From contig NC_083383.1 in assembly GCF_031755915.1 (NCBI RefSeq), positions 22,247,001 to 22,311,000 on the forward strand: a stretch of DNA of 64,000 bases. The letters are read 5' to 3'. A program made the position numbers and the translations under genes. Shown here piece after piece: positions 25,336 through 35,950 of the stretch (within the stretch, counting starts at the first letter, position 1; each line of letters starts with the position of its first letter). Source of the DNA: Ziziphus jujuba (lineage: Eukaryota > Streptophyta > Magnoliopsida > Rosales > Rhamnaceae). The notes under the pieces were generated by a model, which ran no database searches, was not told the origin of the DNA, and saw only the letters and a list, made by a program, of their open reading frames with translations.

Positions 25336-25450
25336 TGTCCTTGTGGTTCTTGCCATCGAGTTAGAAATATATAGTCCACTGGTAGTCTCCTGCTGTGAAA
25401 TTGTCGCTCATAATGTGCTTTCCAACCCCATGCCTTTAACTAAAGAATAG
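25336..25450 (-). pseudogene. MATH-domain (BPM-type) gene fragment, copy 1
   Basis: A minus-strand fragment similar to the better-preserved one at 26062-26350: it shares the words around GCACATTATGAGCGACAATT and the following ACTATATA. It starts right where the right arm of the inverted repeat ends. Too short and altered to encode a domain. In intact plant BPM proteins a MATH domain recruits substrates and a BTB domain binds CUL3 ubiquitin ligases; neither survives here. Confidence 0.6.
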
Positions 25451-26061
25451 ATTTGGATCACAAACTTGTGCAAGCCATCCACATTATTGATGCTCAACTT
25501 CACATTCCTCTTTCCATTGTCCACCATTAGATATTCAGTGAAACATAAAACATAAATTTTCAAAATGAGTGTCAGAAAATGTAACTACAATAGTGTAGAC
25601 ATAACATTAGCAACATAGCATGCTGTGTTCATGTCTGAGTACTTCCAGCACATATTTAGCCCCTAAAATTAATAGTTATTGACCTTAATTTCATATTGCT
25701 CTTACAATTGTCTGCATATGAGATATAGTGAAACACAGAACAACAAATTTATAGAAGGGAAAATTATAAAATAAATATAGCTTACGATGGCACATAACTT
25801 TAGTATGGGTTGCCACATTTCTTCCCACGATTTGGCTAGTGTAATTACAAACTCTTATCTAACCTAGTGACTAATATCTTAAGCAATTCAAACTTATCAC
25901 ATTTTAAAGTCATCATCAATAACAAATATAAGCTTATGCATAAACCCAAAAGCCCTGTAGTTTAACCCAAAAAAGGGAAGAAAAAAAAAGACTATAAAAA
26001 ATTAATCAAATTCAACTTAATCGCAAATCCCATTTAATTAATCAAAGGAATAAAAAACACC

Positions 26062-26350
26062 TACCACATGCTGCCTCTATACTTCAACGTGTAAGGACCA
26101 CTCTCGAGGGAGCAATCGAAATGGCTATGAACTTTGTGCTTCCTTTGCCGCTCAGATCAATAAGTGTGAGCTCAAAAAGGGCGCTAACATCCGTGCCCTT
26201 GCTAGAGAGCGTGATAAAGATGGAGACATAAGCTGAGTTGTCCTTGGGGTTCTTGCAATCAGGGTAGAAGTATATAGCCCACTGGTAGCCTTCCACTATG
26301 AAATTGTCGCTCGTAATGTGCTTTCCGACCCTATGCCTTTAGCCAAAGAA
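26062..26350 (-). pseudogene. MATH-domain (BPM-type) exon remnant, frameshifted
   Basis: On the minus strand the frame includes [35 protein letters not shown] and [12 protein letters not shown], which match the first MATH exon of plant BTB/POZ-MATH proteins. One base appears lost before the GKHITSDNF segment and one after SGKG; in the shifted frame the sequence goes on with [14 protein letters not shown] and TLKYRGSM. No BTB domain, start codon or downstream exon follows. Most likely a dispersed or transposon-captured fragment. The domain is clear; that it is non-functional follows from the frameshifts. Confidence 0.8.
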
Positions 26351-26904
26351 TTATTTTTCAATGAAAGGGAGCTTACATTATTGATTCAAAAAAATTATTG
26401 TGAAAAAAAATTTCTCTTTGTTCTTTTTAACACCTAAAATATCAAATAGAGATCGAGTGTTTTAGTTTGACTTATCAATAGAACATCCATCACCTATTGT
26501 GGTGTCTTCATTATATACCAAAATTTCCAATCACAAGTTAATTAGGGGTCAAGGTGACCATTACAACATGAACTTAATTACAATCCGGGTTAATATAATA
26601 TGAGTTTAGGAGCAAGTCGACTTAGATTCATATTACATTTAACTCTAAAGCCATTTGTTGAAGCTAACTGCTCTGAAAAGACTTCAGTCATTAAGAGAGC
26701 CTCTATGTATATTTAACCCACCACTGCTATGGACCTAAGTGATGTAAGATTGTATACCAGGTGGCCTTCACCAGCAAGGTAGCTTAATTGTTTTGTTCAT
26801 TGATCTTACTCTTTCTTGCCTTGCAAATTCAAAACTCGCAAGTTTTACAAAATATTTTATTTTGCTATGAGATGGCTTTGGTAGCAAGTGACCATGCAGA
26901 AAAA
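26351..26904. other. Non-coding stretch before LINE remnant
   Basis: AT-rich with no recognisable gene, LTR end or RNA. Confidence 0.4.
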
Positions 26905-28950
26905 AATAGTCATGTTTGTTTAGAATACATTAAATTCTACTAAGAAGTGTAACAACCCATACTACCCGCATGAGATACTGTCCTCTTTGGACCTGGAGAA
27001 TCCTCTTACAACCCAGTGCTCAAGGTTTTAAAAGGCTTCTCAGTAGTTAGGGGTCCCACCCCTTCACTTGCCAGTCCCACTAGCCCGGGCCTCCCAAGCC
27101 CAATCAAGATATTGTCCACTTTGGAAGCTAGGTGGTGAGTCCAATCCTACCCCTCATGGTTTTGCTTCCTCACAAGAAGGCCCCTTAAGGGAAAGGTATC
27201 CATATCCACTCATATGGAGTGTTTCGTTCCCCTTTCCATCCGATGTGGGACTTTACAATCCTCTCCCTTTGGGGCCTAGAGTCCTTGCTGGCACACCGAT
27301 CAGGGTACTGACTCTGATACCATCTCTGACAACCCAGACCATCCCCATGCGATATTGTCATCTTTGGGCCTGGGGAATCCTCTTACAATCCAGCCCTCAA
27401 GGTTTTAAAAGGCCTCGCAATGGTTAAAGGGAATCCTCTTCCAACCCCTACCTACCAGTCCCACTGGCATGGGCTTCTAGGCCCAATCATGATATTGTTC
27501 ACTTTGGGCCTAGCCCGCATGGTTTTACGTTCCCTTATGGGAAGGCCTCGCAAGGGAAAGGTATCTACATCCACTTATATGGAGTGTTTTGTTCCCCTTT
27601 CCAATCGATGTGGGCCTTCAAAATCCTCCCCCTTTGAGGCACAACGTCCTTGCTGGCACACCGATCCGGGTACTAGCTCTAATATCATCTGTAACAGCCC
27701 AGACCACCCGTATGAGATATTGTCCTCTTTGGACCTGGAGAATCCTCTTACAACCCCGCGCTCAAGGTTTTAAAAGAACTCTCAGTGGTTAGAGGTCCCA
27801 CCCCTTCACCTGCCAGTCCCACTGGCCCTGGCCTCCCAGGCCCAACCGAGATATTGTCCGCTTTGGAAGCTAGGTGGTGAGCCCAATCCTACCTCTCATG
27901 GTTTTGCTTTCTCATAGGAAGGCCTCTCCACATCCACTTATATGGAGTGTTTCGTTCCCCTTTCCAACTGATGTGAGACTTCACAAGAAGTAAGCGAAAC
28001 AATTTCCAATATGCAAGGTTTGGCAAGACATGATTAGTATTTAGGTTTTCCTACAATTATTCATTGGAATAAACTAAAACATTTTGAGATATTGAAAGGT
28101 CAAATCTAGGCAAAGTTGAAAGGTTGGAAGGAAATGTATTGTCTTAAGTGGGAAATGAGGTATTGATAAAGGCTATTGTTCAATCAATCCTAGCTTATAT
28201 TATGGATGTTTTAAGTTCCCAAAACTTTTAATAAAAAAATTGTAGTCTTATGTCAAAGTTTTGGTAAAGAGGTGTTACTAACAAACATGAAATTTCTCAA
28301 AAGAGTTAGGACAAAATGTGTGAACTAAAATATTTTAGTCGTATGGGGTTTCAATCTTTGGAAGATTTTAGTTGTATACTTCTTTTAAAACAATGTTAAA
28401 GGTTGATCCAAAACCTATCTGTTCACTTGTTGTGTTTTAAAGCATGATATTTCCCTAATTCTGATATGTCTGCTGCAGGGTTGGGCTGTTGTCCTTTTTT
28501 TGTATGGCATAGCTTGCCAAGGGGTACTGTTATTTTAGAACGAGGTTGTGTTTGGAAAATTGGGAATGGGGAGTCAATAAATGTTTATAACGATGCATGG
28601 ATTTTTACTTCTAATTATGTGTAGATTTTATATTTTCAGACATTAAATCCAAATACTAGAGTATATTCTCTCGTTTCATTGTTTGGATGCTTGAATTTAC
28701 ATTTGGTCTGTACTCACTTTCAACAAGAAGAAGCCGATGCAACTTATCCCTCTCAGAGAAGGTCATAGACAGATAAATTGGCATGGCATTGTTTTGCCTT
28801 GGGTGTTTATTTCGTGAAATCTAGGTATTGGCTAGCTCGGAGACTAGGGAACGATGCCTACACATGTGGTTTAAGTGCTAGTAATTTGCAAATTTGGTAG
28901 AGAACCATGGAAACTGTGTATTCTAAATAAGATAAAATTTTCATAAAAGG
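26905..28950 (+). pseudogene. LINE (L1-type) ORF2 C-terminal remnant, split by TRIM array
   Basis: From about 27991 to 28950 translated pieces follow the C-terminal order of plant LINE ORF2: LGFPTIIHWNKLKHFE, LKGWKEM, then the zf-RVT region with LERGCVWKIGNGESINVYND and DKLAWH, then KSRYWLA. Frames shift repeatedly and stops are common, so it is long dead. The few dozen bases before 26948 fit the preceding SKNT-like segment. A TRIM array (26948-27985) sits inside it with a clean target duplication. The 5' part of the LINE is not recognisable. Confidence 0.78.
26948..27985 (-). mobile_element. Three-LTR tandem TRIM array
   Basis: Three LTRs (26948-27257, 27327-27622, 27690-27985; 310, 296 and 296 bp) alternate with two interiors of 69 and 67 bp. 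The whole block is flanked by one perfect target duplication AGAAG (26943-26947 and 27986-27990), so it behaves as a single insertion. LTRs begin TGTAACA or TGACAAC and share CCCACTGGC, GATATTGTC and TTCGTTCCCCTTTCCA. The interiors hold a minus-strand PBS (GATGGTATCAGAG before 27327) and a PPT only. The LTRs are about twice as long as in the two other members because they carry an extra middle segment. Tandem TRIMs are known to arise by unequal recombination between LTRs. Confidence 0.92.
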
Positions 28951-29099
28951 GTCAATTTTTCCCCCAAAAAAAGAAAAAAAATTATAAAAAAATATATAAT
29001 TAATTAATAATCATAAACATCCTTTTGTATGTTATCATTATAAAACAATTTGAAAATTGATTGTATATTATACCACCTAGATTTAAATAATATCAATTT
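28951..29099. other. AT-rich spacer
   Basis: A-runs and TA-rich sequence; nothing recognised. Confidence 0.4.
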
Positions 29100-30153
29100 C
29101 TCTATCATATCGAACAATCTAATTATAGTGTGAGTCCTAAATCCCTGATATCCAAAATTGAGCTTTTTCTCCCGAAGGCCCAATTTGTCCAATTATATCC
29201 AAACACAGTATAAATTTATGTGGTATTAAACTAATTGATCCAAAAATAGAAAAATTATCAAACGATATCCAAAATTTACAAACTTTATATCAATGAAAAG
29301 CTTATTAAATGGATACCAAGAATTTAATCTTACCTTGCTAAAAAATTATCAAACATTATCCAAAATGTAAAGCTTATGGAATGGGTAACAAAAATTTAAG
29401 CTTACATTGGTCAAAAAAACATTGCCAATGGCTAGAAAATACGTTAAAAGGTTTACTCAAACTTAATAGTGAAGAAGAATCTTGGTCAAAGAAGCTTAGA
29501 AATGAGTTCAAACGGTCCAAAAATAGTGGGTAGGGTACATAGGGTGATCTGGAATGGCTGAAAATGGTCGAACTCTGGCAAAACCCATGACCCAACGTCA
29601 TCGGTGGTAGCTAGCCGATCCCGACACATTCAATGGTGGCCAGTCGTTGGATTCCGAGGCTTGGTCAAAAATTCAGTGGGCAAGAGCCTATCTGGCCCAT
29701 ATAGATAACCGACACAGGAATATGGGCCAAACTGATGTTAACTTTGTTCGGCTTTAAAGTAGGTTTGGTTAACTAAGTTTTCAAGTTCCACATGTCTACT
29801 AAAGAGTTTGGGATTTTTTTTGAATATTTTTCAAATTGTTTAATAAAGGCACAACTTTTTAGGTATAGACAAACCTTGAGTCCATTGAAAGATAAAGGCA
29901 AGATTGGTTGGATATAGATAAAATACTAACATTCAAAAACTTTCCAAAACCATAATTTTTTAACTATAACTCAGAATTAGGCATGCTACTAGTCTGCGAA
30001 CTCATATCATCGAGCTCTATGCTATGGTATACCAATCAAATCAAAATTCTTGACCATATAAAAGGTCAAGTTTGGAACCCAATAAATAGTTCGTTTGGTT
30101 AGTCTTGATCAAAAATCCAAAATGTAAGTGTTTTTCTAGGACAGGGTATTATA
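29100..30153 (-). mobile_element. Decayed family B LTR fragment
   Basis: Collinear with the part of the family B solo LTR from about 23900 to 24967. Shared landmarks are the AAAAATTATCAAAC word, the GGAATGGCTGAAAATGG-type region, AACTCAGAATT followed by GGCATGC and ACTAGTCTGCGAACTCATAT, and a degraded end ACAGGGTATTATA. The GC-rich part has drifted by many transitions. The other half of the LTR is missing. Confidence 0.7.
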
Positions 30154-30379
30154 AAATCCATCTCAAGGAGTAAAATATTTTCCAAAATTAGTGATGCTCG
30201 GCATTACACACATATGGCCATTAAGCCATAAATCCATATAATCCTCTAGCAACTCCATCTTGGTTGGATTTAAGGTCCACTTTACCCCTTTAAGTTGCAA
30301 TTAAGTCAATCATCCTTTGTTGCAAGAATAAATGGTATGTTAAGAATAGATTGTTGTTTTCACTTTTGCATCCCTAATG
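30154..30379. other. Spacer between LTR fragment and DUF1985 remnant
   Basis: No open frame or repeat end recognised; it may belong to the same decayed element as the DUF1985 remnant. Confidence 0.3.
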
Positions 30380-31345
30380 CCTCATACATACCCAACATTG
30401 TCCAAATATTGTTTTTAGTTCATCGAAGCTAAGATATTTGGTAACTTTCCATTCTAATATCTTAGACATTCTCAGTAGCTGAGGTATTGAAACACCTGCC
30501 TCCCATAGACTCGGAGTAGCATCAAAAGTCCATAAAAACAACTCTAAATTATCAACAACTCTAAATTATCAACAACAATTATATAAATATTTAGAAATGC
30601 ACACATAAAACTATATATCTTACCTAAAAAGCTAGAAGGAACTCCTTCATATTAGCGATGCCAGATGGATTGGGTAGTTAATCAGGGTTAGATTTGATAA
30701 GGATCTCCTTCAATGATTGAACATTTAGCTTGTATAAGTAGGCACTCCATGGATAATCATTCTCAATCCTCGACAAGCCTCACAAAATTCATGTCTAATG
30801 GGTTTTATAGGGCAATCTTAAAGGACCTAAGTTCAATAAATATACTAGGGCAGCCTTTACTACATCATGCTTAGCTTTGAAATTTAGATTATCAAAGCAA
30901 ACTTCAAGTTCCTCTTTGGACATTGCATCCTTATCCTTGCCTTTTAGGTAAGTAATGTGGATATGATTTAAAGCAACTTTTCAAATATTAGCATCGTAGT
31001 TAGCAATATTACCACTAAACTTCATGCCAATTACGAATGCAAAATCTCTAGCAATGAAACGCACACTAGTACCACACATGTTGAACTCCAAAACATCCTA
31101 GTCATTGCACTCTACTAGTTTCAATCCTTAGTGGTGTATTAATTGGCCTTGTGCTCAACCTTTTGAATATTAAGAAAATGGCCAAAACATATTTCTTTAA
31201 GCTCCTATAGCCTATCCATGGTGAGTTTGCTCTTAATTTTTTCAATTGCCTTGAAGGTATTACCATATGATGACACTATGTTGTACAATTTGGCATCCTC
31301 CTTGTAAAGATGCTTTTGAACCTTAAGCATAACCTATGACAGTAT
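30380..31345 (-). pseudogene. DUF1985-type transposon-associated gene remnant
   Basis: Minus-strand pieces in order: VSSYGNTFKAIEKIKSKLT, LKEICFGHFLNIQKVE, VRFIARDFAFVIGMKFSGN, then NDYPWSAYLYKLNVQSLKE and FLWTFDATPSLWEAGVS. This is the order of the plant DUF1985 domain and its downstream segment, commonly carried with Ulp1-like peptidase domains in Mutator-like elements. Several stops and frame changes and no visible C-terminal peptidase make it a dead fragment. Domain assignment is from recalled family features, not a search. Confidence 0.65.
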
Positions 31346-31439
31346 TGCCAATTGCACATAACAATAACAACAAAAATAAAATAAAAAAAGTTAAACTAAA
31401 AAAAATAAAGTTTATTGTTACAAAGTCAAATGCTATATT

Positions 31440-31858
31440 TGTAATAGCCTAGACCATCCGCATGCGATATTGTCCGCTTTGGACCAGGCCCGCACGGTTT
31501 TGCTCTACGACCCCAATACAACGGTGGGTCCACAAAAGGCCTCGCAAGGGAAAGGTATCCACACCCACTTATATGGCGTGCTTCGTTCCCCTTTCCAACC
31601 GATGTGGGATGTTACAATCCACCCCTCTTAGGGCCCAGCGTCCTCGCTAGCACACCGATCCAGGTCCGGCTCTGATACCACTATAACAGCCCAGACCACT
31701 CGCATGCGATATTGTCCGCTTTAGACCAGGCCCGCACGGTTTTGCTCTGCGACCCCAATACAATGGTGGGTCCACAAAAGGCCTCGCAAGGGAAAGGTAT
31801 CCACACCCACTTATATGGCGTGCTTCGTTCTCCTTTCCAACCGATGTGGGATGTTACA
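31440..31858 (-). mobile_element. Minimal TRIM (177-bp LTRs, 65-bp interior)
   Basis: LTRs 31440-31616 and 31682-31858 are exactly equal in length and almost identical. The 65-bp interior, read on the minus strand, is a PBS GTGGTATCAGAGCC touching the LTR, then GTGTGCTAGCGAGGAC, and a PPT CTAAGAGGGGTGG touching the next LTR. Flanks ATATT and ATATC suggest a target duplication with one change. Same family as the elements at 21533 and 26948. No coding capacity. Confidence 0.9.
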
Positions 31859-33612
31859 ATATCTGTCTTTGTCCCCACCCCTAAGAGGCTATCCTGGTAT
31901 GGATGGGGCTAGAAGGGTCCCCCACACCTTAAAAAGAACCCTGCACATGACTAAGGACCATGCACCCAAAAATTCATACAATGAATCGAATGGGGTAGGT
32001 AGATGTACAGGTTGTCACAAGACTAAGCCTTATGTCATGTAAGCTAAATTTCTAGCTAACTTCTAATGGTAAATATCAACTACAAACTATAAACAAATGT
32101 TTACAACAATAAAATACCTTACCTTGAATTATTTCTCATTAGTTTTCTCATTTGGTTCATCCATGTGTTTTTCCTTGGGTTTCTTCATTGATTCATCCAC
32201 GGTTCTTTGTTTGCTTCAACCGTTGGTTTTTTTTTCATTGCTCCATGCATTTAATTGTTTGATCAGACATGGGGATGGGGATAGAGCTAAAAGGGTGAAC
32301 TGAAAAATCGAAAAGAGAATTTTGGATGAGAAGGGTATAATCAGTAACTCGCATGGTACAATAAGTGGAGGGCGGGCAAAAATATGTGTTTTAAATGGCA
32401 TGGGCATTTTTCCCTCATTCTTGCAAATGTGTGAGTATTTGCAGCTTTTCCCTTTAAATTTCTATAAATATAATGTCTAAAGTCTTTAACGGATTTGAAA
32501 TGCAACAAAGTGTAAACAAGTTTTTAATTAACGGTCTGCAAGTTTTAATATATTCGCCAGGCTAAGTTCAAAAATCTTATGATTATCAAAATCCATATTA
32601 ATTTATTGCCTAAAAAAATGAGACTGTTAATTCCAATAAATAATCTATTTAAATTAGTATATTGAGTAACAAATCAGAGATCCAATAAACATGGATTATG
32701 AATTTATTAAAATTAGGTCTTGAAGGATTGTTTTAAATTAAATTAAATTGTATAAGCAAGTAAAATAGACATTTTAGTTTAAAATTAATTGGCTATAAAC
32801 AATGAAAATAAAAGGTTGCCAATCAAATTAATTTGTTATGCAATCAAGTTAGATGTCAAACAAATAAAAAAAATCCAATTAATTTTATAAGTACTATTAA
32901 TCTCCAAATATTTTAATAATCCAATAAAATTAAAAGAATTATTAAATAACAATCCAAAAAAGGATTTAAAAACTTAATTGCTATTAAATCCAACCCAAAT
33001 AAAAGTACAATTGTTTTTAAATATCAAACGATGATTTTGTTATTTGGCATATAATTCAGCCAATTCAAGAGTTGCTAAATAATATTAAAATTGTTTGATT
33101 ACTTTTATAAAGTTAAGAGTAACCAGGAAATACTAAAAGATTACATGTAATTAAACTTTGAGGGGTGTTAACCTAGTTGGGATGTGTCTTCATTTTTCTA
33201 TTGCATAAGTCTTTTAGTTGAAAATTTAATAAAATTATTTCTTCAAAATTTCCAAATCAAATAACCTAAGCAAATATTTTTCGGTTATTAAAATCAAATA
33301 ATCAAAATTCTAAGGTTTTCAAAATCTTTTCAATAAACTACAGTTGACGTGATTCTGCATACAACACATAAATAGCCCAGTTCAATGTCAGGTGCAGTTC
33401 AAATTCTCAACTAAATTATCCAACATTTCCAAACTTGCAAATTTTTTATATCACATCTAAATTTTCTAAAACAAACAACAAAATCTTTTTAAGAACTACA
33501 CATGGCTTGATCTCTTAGAAATGGGTATGTAGGCAGCTCAGTACTTCCAATTAAGTGCAGCTATATACTATTAGTAAGATATTTTTTTCCCAAGATATAA
33601 TTGGAAAAAAGG
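31859..33612. other. Intergenic, no gene recognised
   Basis: 31859-32410 has moderate GC and short open frames with no recognisable domain. 32410-33600 is very AT-rich with no repeat ends. Either may be old transposon sequence. Confidence 0.4.
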
Positions 33613-33617
33613 TATTT

Positions 33618-35299
33618 TGTGACAACCAGTGTGCGTGGGTGTTGGGTACTGGTAGGCTATCTGGTCTCCAATCTCATATTGCTTGGATATAAATCAGGAA
33701 TGATTCAAATATAATAATACTCACTCGCATAATGCTGATGCCTTTTTAGAGCTGTTGATTTCAGAATTCAAAAGAATTTTTTGAAGTTAAACATGCTTAG
33801 GATGGTTGACCTCCTAGAAAGTTTTGAATTAAAATACCATTCCGAGTGTGATGGCTGAATTAAGGATAATATCTGTAGAGAGTGACAAGTTCTCCAGTAA
33901 AGGGGAGGTGTTATAAATGGTATCAGAGCTTGTACCCGTCGAAAGTGTTGGAGTTTGGTGTACACAAAGTGTTAGTCTTGTACACAACATTTAATCTAGT
34001 TTTTAGTTTGGTGTTTAGGTGATTTTTGCGTTTTTTTTTAGTATGGTGATATTGAAGTTTATTAGGGTTTTTGTTTGGAAGGAAGAAGAAAAAGAGAACA
34101 AGAAGAAAAGATGCTAAGAGTAGGCCACACAAACTTGACAGCACACTAATATTGTTTTTTCATTTCATTGTTATATTATCTTGGTATAAAACTTGGCTCA
34201 CACATGTAGTATGTGTGAGATCAAATAAAGTATTTAAAAAAAAAAAACAAACAAAATTTCCACCCAATAACATAATACAAAATCGTTCAACCACCAGCTT
34301 ATATGTGAGTGTATAAATATGGCAAAGGTTGGTGAGATTTTAAACTTCAAAAAACAGTCTCCACCAAATCGGATAATGCTATTTTGACCTAATGAAAGGC
34401 TGGGATATCTTTGTCCAAATTTTCTGATTTTTACATGTGGCATGTTGAAATGTTGAGGATGGAATTTGGAGAAGAACAAGTCCAAAGGAATTGGGTAGAG
34501 CCTCCAATTTATCTTAAACCCATGGGCCATAACTATTGGAAATCTCAGCAGTTATGCCAAATTGTAATATGCATATCTTGGGCTTCCCAAGTCTTTTTTG
34601 AGTCATTGTTTTTGTTATATTTTCATTTACAAGTCTATTACAACATATCAAAAATTTATAACCGAGTTCAAATAACATAAAACACACCAGCCTCCACGAT
34701 GGACCTATGTTGCTGAAAACACAATTTCTAGCACATAGCTATTTCATAAAACAAAATCAATACCCAATAAGAGACAATTCCTAAGCTCAAGACAATAAAA
34801 CTTAGGCATTCAAAAAACATTTAAAAGAGCATACAACATAGATATAAATATTATTTTAAGACATTCAACAAAACTTTTCTTATGAAGAAAGAAAGAGGGT
34901 GCAAATCTTTAGCTTACACAAGGTGGTAAAAAGGTGGCAAGATTACCACATTTTCAACAAGAAGTGTGCCAGCGAGGACACTGGGCCCTAAGGGGGATGG
35001 AGCGTGACCAGTGGGGGCGGGTGTGGGACATTGGTAATCTATCTAGTGTCACCTAGATGTAGATAAGAAGATCATTCAAATGTAGTAATAATTATTCTTA
35101 TAATGTCGATGACTTTTCAGAGTAGTTGGCTTTAGAGTTCGAAAGAACTCCAAAGTTAAGCGTGCTCAGCGAGAGCAATCCTAGGATTGTGACCTCCTAG
35201 AAAGCTCTTAACAAAATTTTTTTTATCGAATAAGATGGCTAAATTGGGAACAATATCGTTAGAAAGTGATAGGTCCGCCAATAAAGTAAAGGTGTTACA
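33618..35299 (+). mobile_element. Cassandra-type TRIM with 5S rRNA-like LTRs
   Basis: LTRs 33618-33915 (298 bp) and 35003-35299 (297 bp) are diverged but collinear, flanked by perfect target duplications TATTT (33613-33617 and 35300-35304). PBS TGGTATCAGAGC lies at 33918-33929, and a PPT AAGGGGGATGGAG at 34990-35002. Both LTRs contain a segment like the 3' half of plant 5S rRNA, the hallmark of the Cassandra family. The interior (1,087 bp) is AT-rich and non-coding; the total of 1.68 kb is long for this family. LTR divergence indicates an old insertion. Confidence 0.9.
35145..35204 (+). promoter_or_regulatory. 5S rRNA-like RNA polymerase III promoter segment in TRIM LTR
   Basis: GAACTCCAAAGTTAAGCGTG followed by a C-box-like GGATTGTGACCTCCTAG matches the internal control region of plant 5S rRNA genes (box A, then box C), with substitutions. 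The left LTR has a more damaged version at 33774-33821. It is a retrotransposon-borne promoter relic, not a 5S gene: the first half of the gene and the T-run terminator are absent. Confidence 0.8.
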
Positions 35300-35526
35300 T
35301 ATTTTCCCTGTATAAAGGTATTATAGTTAACAGTCATATAGCTTTGAATGGGTCAAACCATAATTTAATAAACTTTTATACCCTTTGACAATATCAGTAG
35401 AGAATGATAGATCCACCAATAGAGGTGGAGTATTATATATTTTCCTTGTACAAAGATACTGTAATTAAGGATCATATAGCTTTGAATAAGTCAAACCATA
35501 ATTTAATAAACTTTTAAATCCTTAAT
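35251..35526. repeat. 138-bp tandem duplication spanning the Cassandra right edge
   Basis: Unit 1 (35251-35388) includes the last 49 bp of the right LTR, the target duplication and flanking DNA. Unit 2 (35389-35526) repeats all of it with changes. A third partial unit (about 35528-35586) repeats only the flank words GGGTCAAA and ATAAACTTTTAT. The duplication therefore happened after the TRIM inserted. Confidence 0.85.
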
Positions 35527-35716
35527 AGAGTTGGGTCATTTATCTTTGAATGGGTCAAATCATTATTTGATAAACTTTTATGGCATAAGTGAAATATTGA
35601 TTTATAAAGATTAAAATTTTCGACATAAATGTAAAAATAATTGTAAAATTATTTTTCAATGGTAACATGTAAAAACTGTAACACCCCGTCCCAAACTGCA
35701 TCGAAATTTTTTCACG

Positions 35717-35950
35717 TTGACCGAGGTTGACCGTTGACCGAGTGGGTTAAAAGTTAACTTTTTGTTCTGGTTGAATTTTCTAGTTGACCATGGTACTGCA
35801 ACGAACTACATGATGCCCCAAGTTCGTAGGCTAGTAGCACGTCGAAAATGAAGCTACGGTTTGAAAGTTATGGGCGAAACAAGTCGAGGTGCAAACTGTC
35901 CAAAAGGTGCCGGAGTTGACTTTTTATTGTTGTAGAATTTTGTTTTGACT
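35717..35950 (+). promoter_or_regulatory. Cluster of W-box words at LTR start
   Basis: TTGAC(C/T) occurs at 35717, 35727, 35734, 35784, 35916 and 35945, all in the first 275 bp of the LTR, the expected U3 promoter region. W-boxes bind WRKY factors, which drive wound and defence responses. The other family A LTRs keep the triple cluster in the same place. Function here is inferred. Confidence 0.5.

Noticed and set aside
35145..35204. A true 5S rRNA gene
   Set aside because: Only the 3' half is 5S-like, it carries substitutions, and it lies inside a retrotransposon LTR; this is the Cassandra signature.
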